Position numbers and translations under genes: made by a program. A stretch of DNA of 64,000 nucleotides from Roseicyclus marinus (lineage in GTDB: Bacteria; Pseudomonadota; Alphaproteobacteria; Rhodobacterales; Rhodobacteraceae), in assembly GCF_030163795.1 (NCBI RefSeq), contig NZ_JASJOF010000005.1, forward strand, positions 62,001 through 126,000. Direction: 5' to 3'. Each line of letters opens with the position of its first letter. Position 1 is the stretch's first letter. This document shows positions 26,753 through 36,241 of this stretch, in pieces. The notes under the pieces are model-generated. The model saw only the letters and a list, made by a program, of their open reading frames with translations, did not search any database and was not told where the DNA came from.

Positions 26753-27279
26753 AGCGCCGCCGCACCCCGCGCGGCCTGATCATAGGTCCCCGACAAGGCG
26801 CGCAGCAACGAGGCCACCCGGCTCATGTCTTGCGGATCATGGCCCAACTGCCGTGCCGCCCGCACCAAAAGCGCCTCGCGCACCTCCTTGTAGCGGGCGC
26901 ATAGCGTCGCCCCTGCCTCGGTGATCTCGACGGTCTTTTCTTTGCCCTTGCGTCCGGCCTTCAGCAGGTGCGCCTGCGTCAGCTTCTTGATCGCGTAATT
27001 GGCCAGATGCGTATCCTCGATGTTGAGGATCAGGCAGACCTCGGCCAGCGTCTTGGGCCGGCCACGGTGATGCACGAGATGCAGGATCAAGACCTCGAGC
27101 GGGGACATGGTCGGCCCACCTGCGGCCGTCATGCAGCGGACCATCCAACGCTGGTAGGCATGGTTCGCCATCGTCAGCGCGAATTCCACCTCGGACAGCG
27201 GCGGCAGGGCGCTGTCGGCCAGATGCGCCGAGGACACGACAGGCCCGATATCGGGCGGGGTGGGACGGCGGTCGGTCAT
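26749..27279 (-). CDS. MarR-like winged-helix regulator of the catabolic operon
   Basis: This 176-aa protein has a MarR-type winged helix. A dimer helix (EFALTMANHAYQRWMVRCM) is followed by the HTH (MSPLEVLILHLVHHRGRPKTL, then LNIEDTHLANYAIKKLTQAH) and a wing (KAGRKGKEKTVEITEAG). The final helix (VREALLVRAARQLG) probably closes the dimer. ATG 27279 overlaps the dctM stop and its own stop overlaps the next start, so it sits inside the operon between the TRAP genes and the carrier. It most likely senses the substrate or an intermediate. A palindrome near 30294 in the divergent promoter region is a candidate site. Confidence 0.82.
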   Translation of the reverse strand: MTDRRPTPPDIGPVVSSAHLADSALPPLSEVEFALTMANHAYQRWMVRCMTAAGGPTMSPLEVLILHLVHHRGRPKTLAEVCLILNIEDTHLANYAIKKLTQAHLLKAGRKGKEKTVEITEAGATLCARYKEVREALLVRAARQLGHDPQDMSRVASLLRALSGTYDQAARGAAAL

Positions 27280-28580
27280 CGTGCGGACATGGTCGAGGGC
27301 AGCCAAAGCGCAATCTCGGGAAACAGCGTGAGGATCACGGTAGCCGCAACAAGCAGGAAGAAGAAGGGCGCGGCGTAGCGCGCGATGGTAAAGATCCCTT
27401 TGCCGGTGATGGATTGCAGAACGAACAGGTTGAACCCCACGGGCGGCGTGATCTGGCTCATCTCGACGACCAGCACCAGAAAGACGCCGAACCAGATCGG
27501 GTCGATCCCAGCCGCCAGAACCATCGGCAGAATGACCGAGACGGTCAGCACCACGATGGAAATCCCGTCGAGGAAAAAGCCCAAGACGATGAAGAACACC
27601 AAAAGGGCGGCAAGCAGCGCATATTGCGAGAAACCCTGCTCCCCGATCCACGCGGCAAGGCTGCGGGGGATGCCGGTATAGCCCATCGCCCCGGTCAGAA
27701 AGGCCGCGCCGACAAGGATGAAGGCGATCATGCAGGTGGTGATGCACGCCCCGCGCAGGCTGTCCCACGCGCCCTTCCGGTCCAGACCGCCGGACAGGCC
27801 CGAAATGGCCAGCGCGCCCACAACGCCCACAACCGCCGCCTCGGTCGGGGAGGCAAGACCGCCGTAGATCGACCCGATCACGGCCACGATCAAACCGACC
27901 GTCGGCAACAACAGCGCGGCCGCCCGGATCTTTTCCCGCCAGGGTGCGGGCGGTTCGGGCGGGGGCATCAGGTGCCGGTTTCGCCACGCCCAGAACATCG
28001 TGTAACCGCCGAACATCGCGGCCAGCATCAGCCCCGGCAGGACACCGGCCAGAAACAGCCGCGCGATGGATTGCTCGGTCGCGGCCCCGTAGACGATCAG
28101 GATGATCGAGGGCGGGATCAGAAAGCCGAAGGTGCCCGACCCCGCCAGCGTGCCGATGGCCATCTTGTCGTCGTAGCCGCGCGCCTTGAGTTCGGGCAGC
28201 GACATCCGGCCCACCGTGGCCGTGGTCGCCGCCGACGACCCCGACACGGCGGCGAACAACGCGCAGCCCATGATGTTGACATGCAACAGCCCCCCCGGCA
28301 GCCGCCGGGTAAAGGGCGCAAGCCCCGTGAACAGATCGGATGACAGCCGTGACCGGAACAGGATCTCGCCCATCCAGATGAACATGGGCAGCGCCGTCAG
28401 GTCCCAGATATTGAGCGCGGCCCAGGCCTTGGTCCCGAAAACGGCCCCGACCGGCGCGGGCGTGGCCAAGGTCATCGCGACAAGACCGACCGCGATCAGG
28501 GAAAAGCCGACCCAAAGTCCCAGCGCCAAGCAGGCGAACAGGACCGCGACAAGGATCAGGGACAGTGTGAAAAGGTCCAT
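27276..28580 (-). CDS. TRAP transporter large permease (DctM)
   Basis: This 434-aa membrane protein of the DctM family couples uptake of a periplasmic-protein-bound organic acid or related solute to the Na+ gradient. Family segments are FIWMGEILFRSRLSSDLFTG, AAVSGSSAATTATVGRMSLPE, LAGSGTFGFLIPPSI, then GGLASPTEAAVVGVVGA and SQITPPVGFNLFVLQ. It starts one base after the dctQ stop (TGAGATG) and overlaps the regulator gene behind it. DctM forms the transport pathway with DctQ and takes substrate from DctP. Confidence 0.93.
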   Translation of the reverse strand: MDLFTLSLILVAVLFACLALGLWVGFSLIAVGLVAMTLATPAPVGAVFGTKAWAALNIWDLTALPMFIWMGEILFRSRLSSDLFTGLAPFTRRLPGGLLHVNIMGCALFAAVSGSSAATTATVGRMSLPELKARGYDDKMAIGTLAGSGTFGFLIPPSIILIVYGAATEQSIARLFLAGVLPGLMLAAMFGGYTMFWAWRNRHLMPPPEPPAPWREKIRAAALLLPTVGLIVAVIGSIYGGLASPTEAAVVGVVGALAISGLSGGLDRKGAWDSLRGACITTCMIAFILVGAAFLTGAMGYTGIPRSLAAWIGEQGFSQYALLAALLVFFIVLGFFLDGISIVVLTVSVILPMVLAAGIDPIWFGVFLVLVVEMSQITPPVGFNLFVLQSITGKGIFTIARYAAPFFFLLVAATVILTLFPEIALWLPSTMSAR

Positions 28581-28581
28581 C

Positions 28582-29142
28582 TCAATGCCCTCCGTCGTCG
28601 ATGCCACGCGCGGCCTCGGCCTTGCGGAAGGCAGGCTGGCCCGTCCGGATCGCCGCGACCAGTTCGTCTGCCAAGGCCAGGGCGAAAAGGCCCAGACCCA
28701 GCGTCATCACACCTTGCGGGATCCACAAGGGTATCCGCACCATCCCGAAGGAAACCGAATTGAACGCCCAGCTGTCCTGCGTCTGCACCCCGCTGTGCCA
28801 GGCCGCGAACAGGGCAAGGGCAAGACCCGCCGCCAGAACGATCACCGTCACGATCCGCGCCGCCATTTCTGGCAAGGCCTGCGCCAGCATCGTCACGCGC
28901 ACATGGCCCGCGGCCCGCAGCGTTGCGGGCAAGGCCAGAAAGGCCGCGCCGACAAACAGGAACCCGCCGATCTCGGCCAGCGACGGCACTTGGAAACCGA
29001 TGGCCTCCCCGCCGGTGGCGATCACCACGCGGTCAAGGATGCGACCGCTGATCTGTGCAAAGACAAGCACCGCGATGGTCACCAGCGATACCGCCGACGC
29101 CACCAGCGACCCGGCATAGATGAGGTCGAGCATGCGACGCAT
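28582..29142 (-). CDS. TRAP transporter small permease (DctQ)
   Basis: This 186-aa protein has four hydrophobic helices (about residues 10-30, 58-75, 97-115 and 142-160), the DctQ pattern. The motif EIGGFLFVGAAFLALPATLRAAGHVRV covers the second helix and its loop, and RIPLWIPQGVMTLGLGLFAL the last helix. It supports DctM in the membrane. It follows dctP after a terminator-like hairpin that probably lowers expression of the permease genes relative to the binding protein. dctM starts immediately behind it. Confidence 0.88.
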   Translation of the reverse strand: MRRMLDLIYAGSLVASAVSLVTIAVLVFAQISGRILDRVVIATGGEAIGFQVPSLAEIGGFLFVGAAFLALPATLRAAGHVRVTMLAQALPEMAARIVTVIVLAAGLALALFAAWHSGVQTQDSWAFNSVSFGMVRIPLWIPQGVMTLGLGLFALALADELVAAIRTGQPAFRKAEAARGIDDGGH

Positions 29143-29172
29143 ATGGGCCGCCTCCCTGTCGGAAATGACTGG

Positions 29173-29200
29173 AAAAAGGGCCGGGCACTGCGGCCCGGCC
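29173..29200 (-). terminator. Attenuating terminator between dctP and dctQ
   Basis: On the minus strand GGCCGGGC and GCCCGGCC form an 8-bp stem (29179-29200), with CTTTTT following at 29173-29178. It lies just after the dctP stop. A partial terminator here would let DctP be made in excess over DctQM, as is common for binding proteins. Confidence 0.75.
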
Positions 29201-29211
29201 CGGTCTGGCGT

Positions 29212-30192
29212 TTATTGTGCCGCCTCGTAGGCCGCGACGATGGCCGCGCCCTCGTCACCCGCACGCGCAAGCCATTCCTCGGTCATTTGCGCCCCGGCCG
29301 CAGCCAGTGCCGCAGACAGAGCCTCGGACGGCTGGACGACGGTCATGCCGTTGCTTTCCAGCGTGGCGATCTGGGTCGCGGTCTCTGCCTCCGACATGGC
29401 CCAACCGCGCGTCTCCGCCTCGGCGGCAGCCGCCAGAAGTGCCGTGCGCTGATCTTCGGGCAGGGCATTCAGCGCCTCCGTGTTCACGAAGATCACGTTC
29501 TTGGGCAGCCATGCGTTCACGTCGACATAGACGCTGGTGTAGTCCCAAGCCTGCGAGGACACGCCGGTGGAGGGCGATGTCATCATCGCCGCGACCCGGC
29601 CGGTTGCAAAGGCGGTCGGGATGTCACCCGCCTCGACCTGCGTCGGCACCATGCCAAGGATATTGGCCAATTGCTCGGTCGCGGTGTTGTAGGCGCGGAA
29701 GGTCACGCCCTGAAGCGCCGCGGGATCGGTCACTTCCTCGGTCAGGTACAGCGACTGGCCCGGCCACGGCACAGCGTAAAGCAGCGTCAGACCCTGCTCG
29801 GCCAACAGCGCCTCGACCGCCGGGCGCGATGCGGCCCAGAGCGCGCGGGCGTCGGCATAGCTGTCGGCCAGGAAGGGAATCGAATCCGCCTCGAACAGCG
29901 GGTTCTCGTTGGCCAGGCGCGACAACAGGATCTCCCCGATCGGCGCGAGCCCCCGGCGCACGGCATCCTTGATCTCGGGATGACCGAACAGCGACCCCGC
30001 CGAATGCACGGTGATGTCGAGCTGCCCGCCGGTCGCCTCGCGCACGTCATCGGCGAATTCCATGATGTTCATCGTGTGGAACACCGTGTCGCCATAGGGC
30101 GTGGGCATGTCCCAAGCGGTCTGGGCTGCGGCGGGCAGGGTCAGGGCGGTCAGCGCGGTCGCAAGCGCGACGGTGCGGAAGGAATAGGTCAT
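29212..30192 (-). CDS. TRAP transporter periplasmic substrate-binding protein (DctP)
   Basis: This 326-aa secreted protein has a Sec signal (MTYSFRTVALATALTALTLP, cleavage after AAAQ) and a DctP fold. FADDVREATGGQLDITVHSAGSLFG, AVRRGLAPIGEILLSRLANENPLFE and TFRAYNTATEQLANILGMVP are the classical segments. The Arg of FRAYN normally clamps a substrate carboxylate, so an organic-acid-like ligand is likely. GGAG precedes ATG 30192. It is the first gene of the minus-strand operon, divergent from the fused hydantoinase gene across about 200 bases. The ligand is not identifiable by eye. Confidence 0.92.
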   Translation of the reverse strand: MTYSFRTVALATALTALTLPAAAQTAWDMPTPYGDTVFHTMNIMEFADDVREATGGQLDITVHSAGSLFGHPEIKDAVRRGLAPIGEILLSRLANENPLFEADSIPFLADSYADARALWAASRPAVEALLAEQGLTLLYAVPWPGQSLYLTEEVTDPAALQGVTFRAYNTATEQLANILGMVPTQVEAGDIPTAFATGRVAAMMTSPSTGVSSQAWDYTSVYVDVNAWLPKNVIFVNTEALNALPEDQRTALLAAAAEAETRGWAMSEAETATQIATLESNGMTVVQPSEALSAALAAAGAQMTEEWLARAGDEGAAIVAAYEAAQ

Positions 30193-30393
30193 CGGGCATC
30201 TCCATGTCGGTTGGTCCGACGCCGATCAGCGCCGGAAACTGTGGTCCAGGGTTCATTGGTGACCCTGCGTAAGGAGAAGGTTGACCACTGATCGACAATT
30301 TGTCAACAAAATGTCATCGGAATGTTGGCGGGCCAAATTCAGCCCACCGGGATCGCCCGAAAAACGGGCGACATGAACAGCGGAGAGACGAAG
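30193..30393. promoter_or_regulatory. Shared divergent promoter region of the two catabolic operons
   Basis: These 201 bases separate dctP (minus) from the fused HyuA-HyuB gene (plus). GACAA-T-TTGTC (30294-30304) is a perfect palindrome, and TTGAC (30281-30285) with GTCAA (30302-30306) forms a second overlapping inverted pair. The area is locally AT-rich (30285-30325). One operator here could coordinate both operons. The MarR-like protein at 26749-27279 is the obvious candidate regulator. Confidence 0.5.
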
Positions 30394-33300
30394 ATGGCAC
30401 ATGCGCCCGAGCCCTGGGATTTCTGGATCGACCGTGGCGGCACCTTCACCGACGTGGTGGGCCGCAAGCCGGACGGGACGCTGACGCCGCTCAAACTGCT
30501 CTCGGAAAACCCCGAAAGCTACGCCGATGCCGCCATCGAAGGCATCCGGCGTCTCTTGGGCGGCACCATCGAGCCTGCGCGCATCGGCACGGTCAAGATG
30601 GGCACGACGGTTGCCACCAACGCCCTGCTGGAACGCAAGGGCGACCGCACCATCCTTCTGATTACCAAAGGATTTCGTGACGCGCTCCGCATCGCCTACC
30701 AGGCCCGGCCCGACATCTTCGCCAAGGAGATCCTGCTCCCCGAACAGCTCTACGAACAGGTGATCGAGGTCGAGGAACGGCTGCGCGCCGATGGGTCGGT
30801 GGAACTGGCGCTAGACACCACGACCCTCCACGCGCCGCTGGCCGAGGCAAAGGCCAAGGGCATCGACGCGGTCGCCATCGTCTTGATGCATGCGTGGAAA
30901 AACCCCGCACATGAAGCGGCGCTTGCGGATCTCGTGCGCGGCATGGGCTTTGCGCAGGTCTCCGTCAGCCACGAGGTCTCGCCGCTGGTCAAGCTGGTGG
31001 GCCGTGGTGACACGACCGTGGTCGATGCCTATCTCTCCCCGATTCTCCGCCGCTATGTCGCCCGCGTGGCCGATGCGCTGGGGGCCACGCCCGCAGGCCA
31101 ACCGGGCCCGACGCTGCAATTCATGATGTCCTCGGGCGGCATGACGGCGGCCGAGAAATTCCAGGGCAAGGATGCGATTCTCTCGGGTCCCGCGGGCGGC
31201 GTCGTCGGCATGGTGGAGACGGCGGCCGATGCAGGATTCGACCGGGTGATCGGCTTCGACATGGGCGGCACCTCGACCGACGTGGCGCATTTCGCGGGCG
31301 ATTACGAACGCGCCTTCGACACCGAGGTGGCGGGCGTGCGCATCCGCGCGCCGATGATGCGCATCCACACGGTCGCGGCGGGCGGCGGCTCGATCCTCCA
31401 TGCCGAACCGGGCCGCTTCCGCGTCGGGCCCGATTCGGCGGGGGCCAATCCCGGCCCCGCCTGCTACCGGCGCGGCGGTCCCCTGACCGTGACCGATGCG
31501 AACGTGATGCTGGGCAAATTGCGCCCCGAGTTCTTTCCCCGCGTCTTCGGCCCCGATCAGGATGCCGCCCTCGACGCCGACGTGGTCCGCGCGCGCTTCG
31601 CCGAGATCGCGGAAGCCGAGGGCAAAAGCCCGGAGGAGGTGGCCGAGGGTTTCCTCACCATCGCGATCGAGAACATGGCCAATGCCATCAAGAAGATCAG
31701 CGTCCAGCGCGGCTATGACGTGACGAAATACCTGCTCAATGCCTTCGGCGGCGCGGCCGGGCAACATGCCTGCCTTGTCGCCGATGCACTGGGGATGGAA
31801 TCGGTCCTGATCCACCCGCTTTCGGGCCTTCTGTCGGCCTATGGCATCGGGCGCGCGACCGTGTCCGCCAGCCGACAGCAGGCTTTGGTCGAATCACTCG
31901 CCCCCGAAACCCTGCCCGCCATAGACAAACTGGCGCATGATCTTCGGGCTGCCGTTTCGGGCGAATTGTCCGAACAGGGCGTCGATCCCGGTACCGCCAC
32001 CGCCGTCACCCGGCTGCACTTGCGCTATGCCGGAACCGACACGGCCCTGCCCGTCATCTGGACCGGCGATGCCAAGGCCGCCCGCGCCGAATTCGAAGCG
32101 GCCCACAAGGCGCAATTCGGCTTCGTCAGCCCCGACAAACCCGTGACCGTTGAAGCCGTCGAGGTCGAAATGACCGAGGCCGCAGGTCAACAGGCACGCG
32201 AAGCAACCGCTGCGACCGCGACGCGGGAGGCAGCCAGCGACCACCGTGTCCCGATCTTCAGCGGCGGCAAGATGGTCGAGGCCATTGTGTTCCCCCGCGA
32301 AGCGCTGTCGCCCGGCGACCGCGTTCGTGGTCCCGCGCTCATCATCGAACCGAACCAGACCGTGGTCGTAGAACCCGGCTGGACAGCCGAACTGACCGCC
32401 CGCGACGATATCGTGATGCGCCGCCACGAACGCATGGCCCGCACACAGGCCGCAGGCACCACACAGGCCGATCCGATCCTGCTCGAAGTGTTCAACAACC
32501 TCTTCATGAATATCGCCGAACAGATGGGCGTGGCGCTTCAGAATACGGCCCATTCGGTGAACATCAAGGAACGGCTCGATTTCTCCTGCGCGGTCTTCGA
32601 CGCCACCGGCGCGCTTGTCGCCAACGCGCCGCATATGCCCGTCCACCTCGGCTCGATGGACCGCAGCGTCGAAACCGTGATCCGGCTCAATGCGGGCCGC
32701 ATCCGCCCCGGCGATGTCTTTGCCCTCAACGCCCCCTACAACGGCGGCACCCATCTGCCCGACATCACCGTGGTCTCGCCCGTTTTCGACGACGCGGGGG
32801 ACACGATCCTCTTCTGGGTCGCCTCCCGGGGCCACCATGCCGATGTCGGCGGCACCGCCCCCGGCTCCATGACGCCACTGGCGAAAACCGTGGACGAGGA
32901 AGGCGTGCTGTTCGACAACTTCATCCTTGTAGAAGAAGGTATCTTCCGCGAAGCCGCCCTGCGCCATCTCCTGACCGATCACCCCTACCCGGCCCGCAAT
33001 CCCGACCAGAACATCGCCGACCTCAAGGCGCAGATAGCGGCCAATGAACGGGGGGCCGCCGAACTTCGCCGCATGGTCGCCGAATTCGGCCTGCCCACCG
33101 TGCAGGCCTACATGGGCCACGTGCAGGACAACGCGGCGGAGGAGGTCGCGCGCCTGATCGGCGGGCTTCAGGAGTGTTCCTACGAATACCCCACCGACAC
33201 GGGTCAGGTGATCCGGGTCAAGATCACCGTCGACCGCGAGGCGCGGCAGACAACGGTCGATTTCACCGGCACCAGCCCCGCGATGGAAAACAACTTCAAC

Positions 33301-34011
33301 GCGCCAGAACCCGTGACGCGCGCCGCCGTCCTTTACTGCTTCCGCGTCATGGTCGAAGCACCGATCCCGATGAATGCGGGCTGCCTGCGCCCCATCCGCA
33401 TCATCATCCCCGAGGGCTCGATGCTGAAACCCGCCTATCCCCGCGCCGTCGTTGCGGGCAACGTGGAAACGAGCCAACACGTCACCAGCGCCATCTTCGG
33501 CGCGCTCGGGGCCATCGCCAATTCTCAGGGCACGATGAACAACCTGACCTTCGGCAATGACACCCACCAGTATTACGAGACGATCTGTTCCGGCTCGCCC
33601 GCGGGCGTGATGAATTCCGGTCGCGGCTTTCCCGGCACCTCGGGCGTGCATGTGCATATGACCAATTCGCGCCTGACCGATCCGGAGGTGCTGGAAATGC
33701 GCTTTCCCGTCCTGCTCGAACATTTCGCCCTGCGTCCCGGATCAGGCGGCGCGGGCCAATGCCCGGCGGGCGACGGCACCGAACGGCGCATCCGCTTTCT
33801 GGAACGGATGGATTGCGCGATCCTGTCCTCCCACCGCTCCCTGCCGCCGCGCGGCATCGCGGGCGGCGGCGACGGACAGCTCGGCCAGACCTTTGTCCGG
33901 CGCAATGACGGCACGACCGAAACGCTCGCCGCCTGCGCCCAGACCGTTCTGGAACCGGGCGAAGCGGTCACCGTCATCACACCCACCGCAGGCGGCTGGG
34001 GCAAAGCCTGA
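30394..34011 (+). CDS. Fused HyuA-HyuB, 5-oxoprolinase-type cyclic amide hydrolase
   Basis: This 1205-aa protein joins an N-terminal HyuA-like ATPase half (about residues 1-700; [54 protein letters not shown]) to a C-terminal HyuB-like half (about 715-1205; [52 protein letters not shown]). This is the layout of eukaryote-like 5-oxoprolinase, which opens 5-oxoproline to glutamate with ATP. The exact ring substrate here is uncertain given the context. ATG 30394 has GGAGAG at 7 bases; an ATG at 30373 would add seven residues. It heads the plus-strand operon with the lyase and isomerase genes. Confidence 0.88.
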   Translation: MAHAPEPWDFWIDRGGTFTDVVGRKPDGTLTPLKLLSENPESYADAAIEGIRRLLGGTIEPARIGTVKMGTTVATNALLERKGDRTILLITKGFRDALRIAYQARPDIFAKEILLPEQLYEQVIEVEERLRADGSVELALDTTTLHAPLAEAKAKGIDAVAIVLMHAWKNPAHEAALADLVRGMGFAQVSVSHEVSPLVKLVGRGDTTVVDAYLSPILRRYVARVADALGATPAGQPGPTLQFMMSSGGMTAAEKFQGKDAILSGPAGGVVGMVETAADAGFDRVIGFDMGGTSTDVAHFAGDYERAFDTEVAGVRIRAPMMRIHTVAAGGGSILHAEPGRFRVGPDSAGANPGPACYRRGGPLTVTDANVMLGKLRPEFFPRVFGPDQDAALDADVVRARFAEIAEAEGKSPEEVAEGFLTIAIENMANAIKKISVQRGYDVTKYLLNAFGGAAGQHACLVADALGMESVLIHPLSGLLSAYGIGRATVSASRQQALVESLAPETLPAIDKLAHDLRAAVSGELSEQGVDPGTATAVTRLHLRYAGTDTALPVIWTGDAKAARAEFEAAHKAQFGFVSPDKPVTVEAVEVEMTEAAGQQAREATAATATREAASDHRVPIFSGGKMVEAIVFPREALSPGDRVRGPALIIEPNQTVVVEPGWTAELTARDDIVMRRHERMARTQAAGTTQADPILLEVFNNLFMNIAEQMGVALQNTAHSVNIKERLDFSCAVFDATGALVANAPHMPVHLGSMDRSVETVIRLNAGRIRPGDVFALNAPYNGGTHLPDITVVSPVFDDAGDTILFWVASRGHHADVGGTAPGSMTPLAKTVDEEGVLFDNFILVEEGIFREAALRHLLTDHPYPARNPDQNIADLKAQIAANERGAAELRRMVAEFGLPTVQAYMGHVQDNAAEEVARLIGGLQECSYEYPTDTGQVIRVKITVDREARQTTVDFTGTSPAMENNFNAPEPVTRAAVLYCFRVMVEAPIPMNAGCLRPIRIIIPEGSMLKPAYPRAVVAGNVETSQHVTSAIFGALGAIANSQGTMNNLTFGNDTHQYYETICSGSPAGVMNSGRGFPGTSGVHVHMTNSRLTDPEVLEMRFPVLLEHFALRPGSGGAGQCPAGDGTERRIRFLERMDCAILSSHRSLPPRGIAGGGDGQLGQTFVRRNDGTTETLAACAQTVLEPGEAVTVITPTAGGWGKA

Positions 34012-34076
34012 CCCCTTGCGGCAGGACGGGCGCGGCGGCAAGGTCGCGCCCATCGCTGCAAGGGGAGAATGGCGGG

Positions 34077-34937
34077 ATGAAAGCATCGACACGGCTGCGC
34101 CAGCTGATGGCGGGCGGCGGGCCGGTGGTGGCGCCGGGCGGCTATGACGGCATCTCGGCCAAGATGATCGAACGTTCGGGCTTTGCGGCCGTCTACGCCA
34201 GCGGCGGGGCCATGGCGCGCGCAACCGGCCTGCCCGATCTGGGCCTGCTGAGCATGGCCGAGATCACCGACAGGCTTGCCACCATGGTCGACGCCGTCAC
34301 CGTCCCCGTCATCGCAGATGCCGACACCGGCTATGGCAATGCACTGAACGCCCAGCACATGGTCCGCGCCTTCGAACGCGCCGGCGTCGCAGGCTTTCAT
34401 ATAGAAGATCAGCACTTTCCGAAACGCTGCGGCCATTACGACGACAAATCCATCGTGCCGATCCGCGAGATGACGCAGAAACTCCGCGCGGTCAGGGATG
34501 CGGCCACCGACCCCGATCTCGTCGTGATCGCCCGCACCGACGGTCTGGCCGTCGAAGGGTTCGAGGCCACGATCGACCGCGCCCATGCCTATATGGAGGC
34601 GGGCGCCGACGTGATCTTCGTCGAGGCCCCCACAACCGTGGACCAGATCGAACAGATCGCCGAACGCCTCCCCTATCCCAAGCTCATCAACATGTTCGCG
34701 GGCGGCAAGACGCCCCTCATCCCCACTGACCGTCTGGGCGCGTTGGGCTATGCCATCGTCATCATCCCCAGCGACCTGCAACGCGCGGCGCTTTGGGCGA
34801 TGGAACAAACGCTCGACGCGATCCGCCGCGACGGCGACAGCCGCGCGATGCAAGATCGCATGGTCAGTTTCGCCGAGCGCGAGGCGATCATCGGCACAGC
34901 CGACTGGCTTGCCCGCGACAAGACTTATGCAGTTTGA
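34077..34937 (+). CDS. Isocitrate lyase/PEP mutase-superfamily carbon-carbon lyase
   Basis: This 286-aa enzyme has the superfamily metal site ADADTGYGNALN (about residues 80-91) and the catalytic loop FHIEDQHFPKRCGHYDDKS with Cys118. KRCGH is typical of lyases such as 2-methylisocitrate lyase and 2,3-dimethylmalate lyase, not of PEP mutase. The length fits both. Such enzymes split 2-hydroxy dicarboxylates or tricarboxylates into pyruvate plus a second acid. It sits between the fused oxoprolinase and a PrpF gene, 12 bases before the latter. A malate-derivative lyase at the end of the pathway is likely. AGGGGAG precedes ATG 34077. Confidence 0.85.
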   Translation: MKASTRLRQLMAGGGPVVAPGGYDGISAKMIERSGFAAVYASGGAMARATGLPDLGLLSMAEITDRLATMVDAVTVPVIADADTGYGNALNAQHMVRAFERAGVAGFHIEDQHFPKRCGHYDDKSIVPIREMTQKLRAVRDAATDPDLVVIARTDGLAVEGFEATIDRAHAYMEAGADVIFVEAPTTVDQIEQIAERLPYPKLINMFAGGKTPLIPTDRLGALGYAIVIIPSDLQRAALWAMEQTLDAIRRDGDSRAMQDRMVSFAEREAIIGTADWLARDKTYAV

Positions 34938-34949
34938 GGCAGGGACAGC

Positions 34950-36122
34950 ATGACCAACCAGATCCGTATTCCTGCCGTTTTCATGCGCGGCGGCACCAGC
35001 AAGGCGATCATCTTCCACGGCCGCGATCTGCCCTCCGACATCGAAGAACACCACCGGATATTCCTGTCCGCCTTGGGCAGCCCCGATCCCGGCAAACGCC
35101 AGCTTGACGGGATGGGCGGCGGCCTCTCGTCCCTGTCCAAGATCTGCGTCATCGACCCACCCAGCAGGCCCGATGCCGATGTCGATTACACCTTCGTCCA
35201 GATCCCGGTGACGGATGGCCCGCCCGATTACAGCTCCAATTGCGGTAACATGTCCTCGGCCATCGGCCCTTTCGCCGTGGAGGAGGGGCTGGTCTGCCCC
35301 GCCGATGGGGCGGCCGTGGTCCGCATCCACAACACGAACACCGGCAAGATCATCGAAAGCCGGTTCGAGGTCCGGGGTGGCCTGCCCGTAGTCACGGGCG
35401 ATTTCGTCAATCCCGGCGTCGCGGGCACCGGCGCGCGGATCCGGCTCGATTTCGTCGATCCGGCGGGGGCTGCGACCGGGCGTCTCCTGCCCACGGGCAA
35501 AACCACCGACAGCCTTGATGTGCCGGGCCTGCCCGCGCCCGTCGAGGTGTCATTGATCGACGCGACGAACCCTGTCGTTTTCCTGCGCGCCGAAGCCTTG
35601 GGCCTGACCGGCTACGAAACCCCCGACCAGATCGAGACGGCGTCCGGCATCATGGAGGCGCTGGAGGCGATCCGCTGCGCAGGCAGCATCGCGATGGGCC
35701 TGACCAACACGATGGAGGCCGCCCACGCCCGCGCCGGAAGCCCCAAGATCGGCATGGTCGCCGCCCCCCGCGACTACCGCAGCACGGCGGGAGAGACGCT
35801 TCGCGCCACGGATTTCGACCTCGCGATCCGCATGATCTCCATGGGTCAGGCCCACCGCGCCGTCACGCTCACCGGTTCCATGTGCACCGCCGTTGCGGCG
35901 TCCCTCACCGGCTCCTGTGTCGCTGCACTGGCCCGCCCGCCCCAAGACGGTATCTTGCGGCTCGGCCATGCCTCGGGCGTGATGCCCGCTATGGCCGATG
36001 TCAGGCACACCGGCGATGGATGGCAGGTCGCCCACGCCACCGTCTTTCGCACCGCGCGCCGGTTGATGGAGGGGTCTGTGACCGTGCCGCCACGGCCAAA
36101 GGCAGATGATGGCACAGCCTGA
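34950..36122 (+). CDS. PrpF-family isomerase
   Basis: This 390-aa protein is a PrpF/DUF453 member of the diaminopimelate-epimerase-like fold. RGGTSKAIIFHGRDLPSD near the start, GMGGGLSSLSKICVI with the catalytic-type Lys, and DYSSNCGNMSSAIGPFAVEEG are the family hallmarks. Characterised relatives isomerise trans-/cis-aconitate-like double bonds (PrpF) or interconvert methylitaconate and dimethylmaleate (Mii). It ends the plus-strand operon and directly follows the lyase gene. The pair suggests isomerisation of an unsaturated branched dicarboxylate before or after hydration, then cleavage. No hydratase gene is visible next to it. Confidence 0.87.
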   Translation: MTNQIRIPAVFMRGGTSKAIIFHGRDLPSDIEEHHRIFLSALGSPDPGKRQLDGMGGGLSSLSKICVIDPPSRPDADVDYTFVQIPVTDGPPDYSSNCGNMSSAIGPFAVEEGLVCPADGAAVVRIHNTNTGKIIESRFEVRGGLPVVTGDFVNPGVAGTGARIRLDFVDPAGAATGRLLPTGKTTDSLDVPGLPAPVEVSLIDATNPVVFLRAEALGLTGYETPDQIETASGIMEALEAIRCAGSIAMGLTNTMEAAHARAGSPKIGMVAAPRDYRSTAGETLRATDFDLAIRMISMGQAHRAVTLTGSMCTAVAASLTGSCVAALARPPQDGILRLGHASGVMPAMADVRHTGDGWQVAHATVFRTARRLMEGSVTVPPRPKADDGTA

Positions 36123-36241
36123 CCGCACCCGGCCCGCCGGAAAGACCGCAGGCAGGTGATCAAGTGATCGCAACGGGTTGACAGCGCAAGGTCTCTCCTG
36201 TCCATCGTCGAACCAGTAACCAGTTTGCGACGTACCCCTCC

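Noticed and set aside
34077-34937. PEP mutase / phosphonate synthesis enzyme
   Set aside because: The KRCGH loop with catalytic Cys is of the lyase type and no phosphonate gene is nearby.
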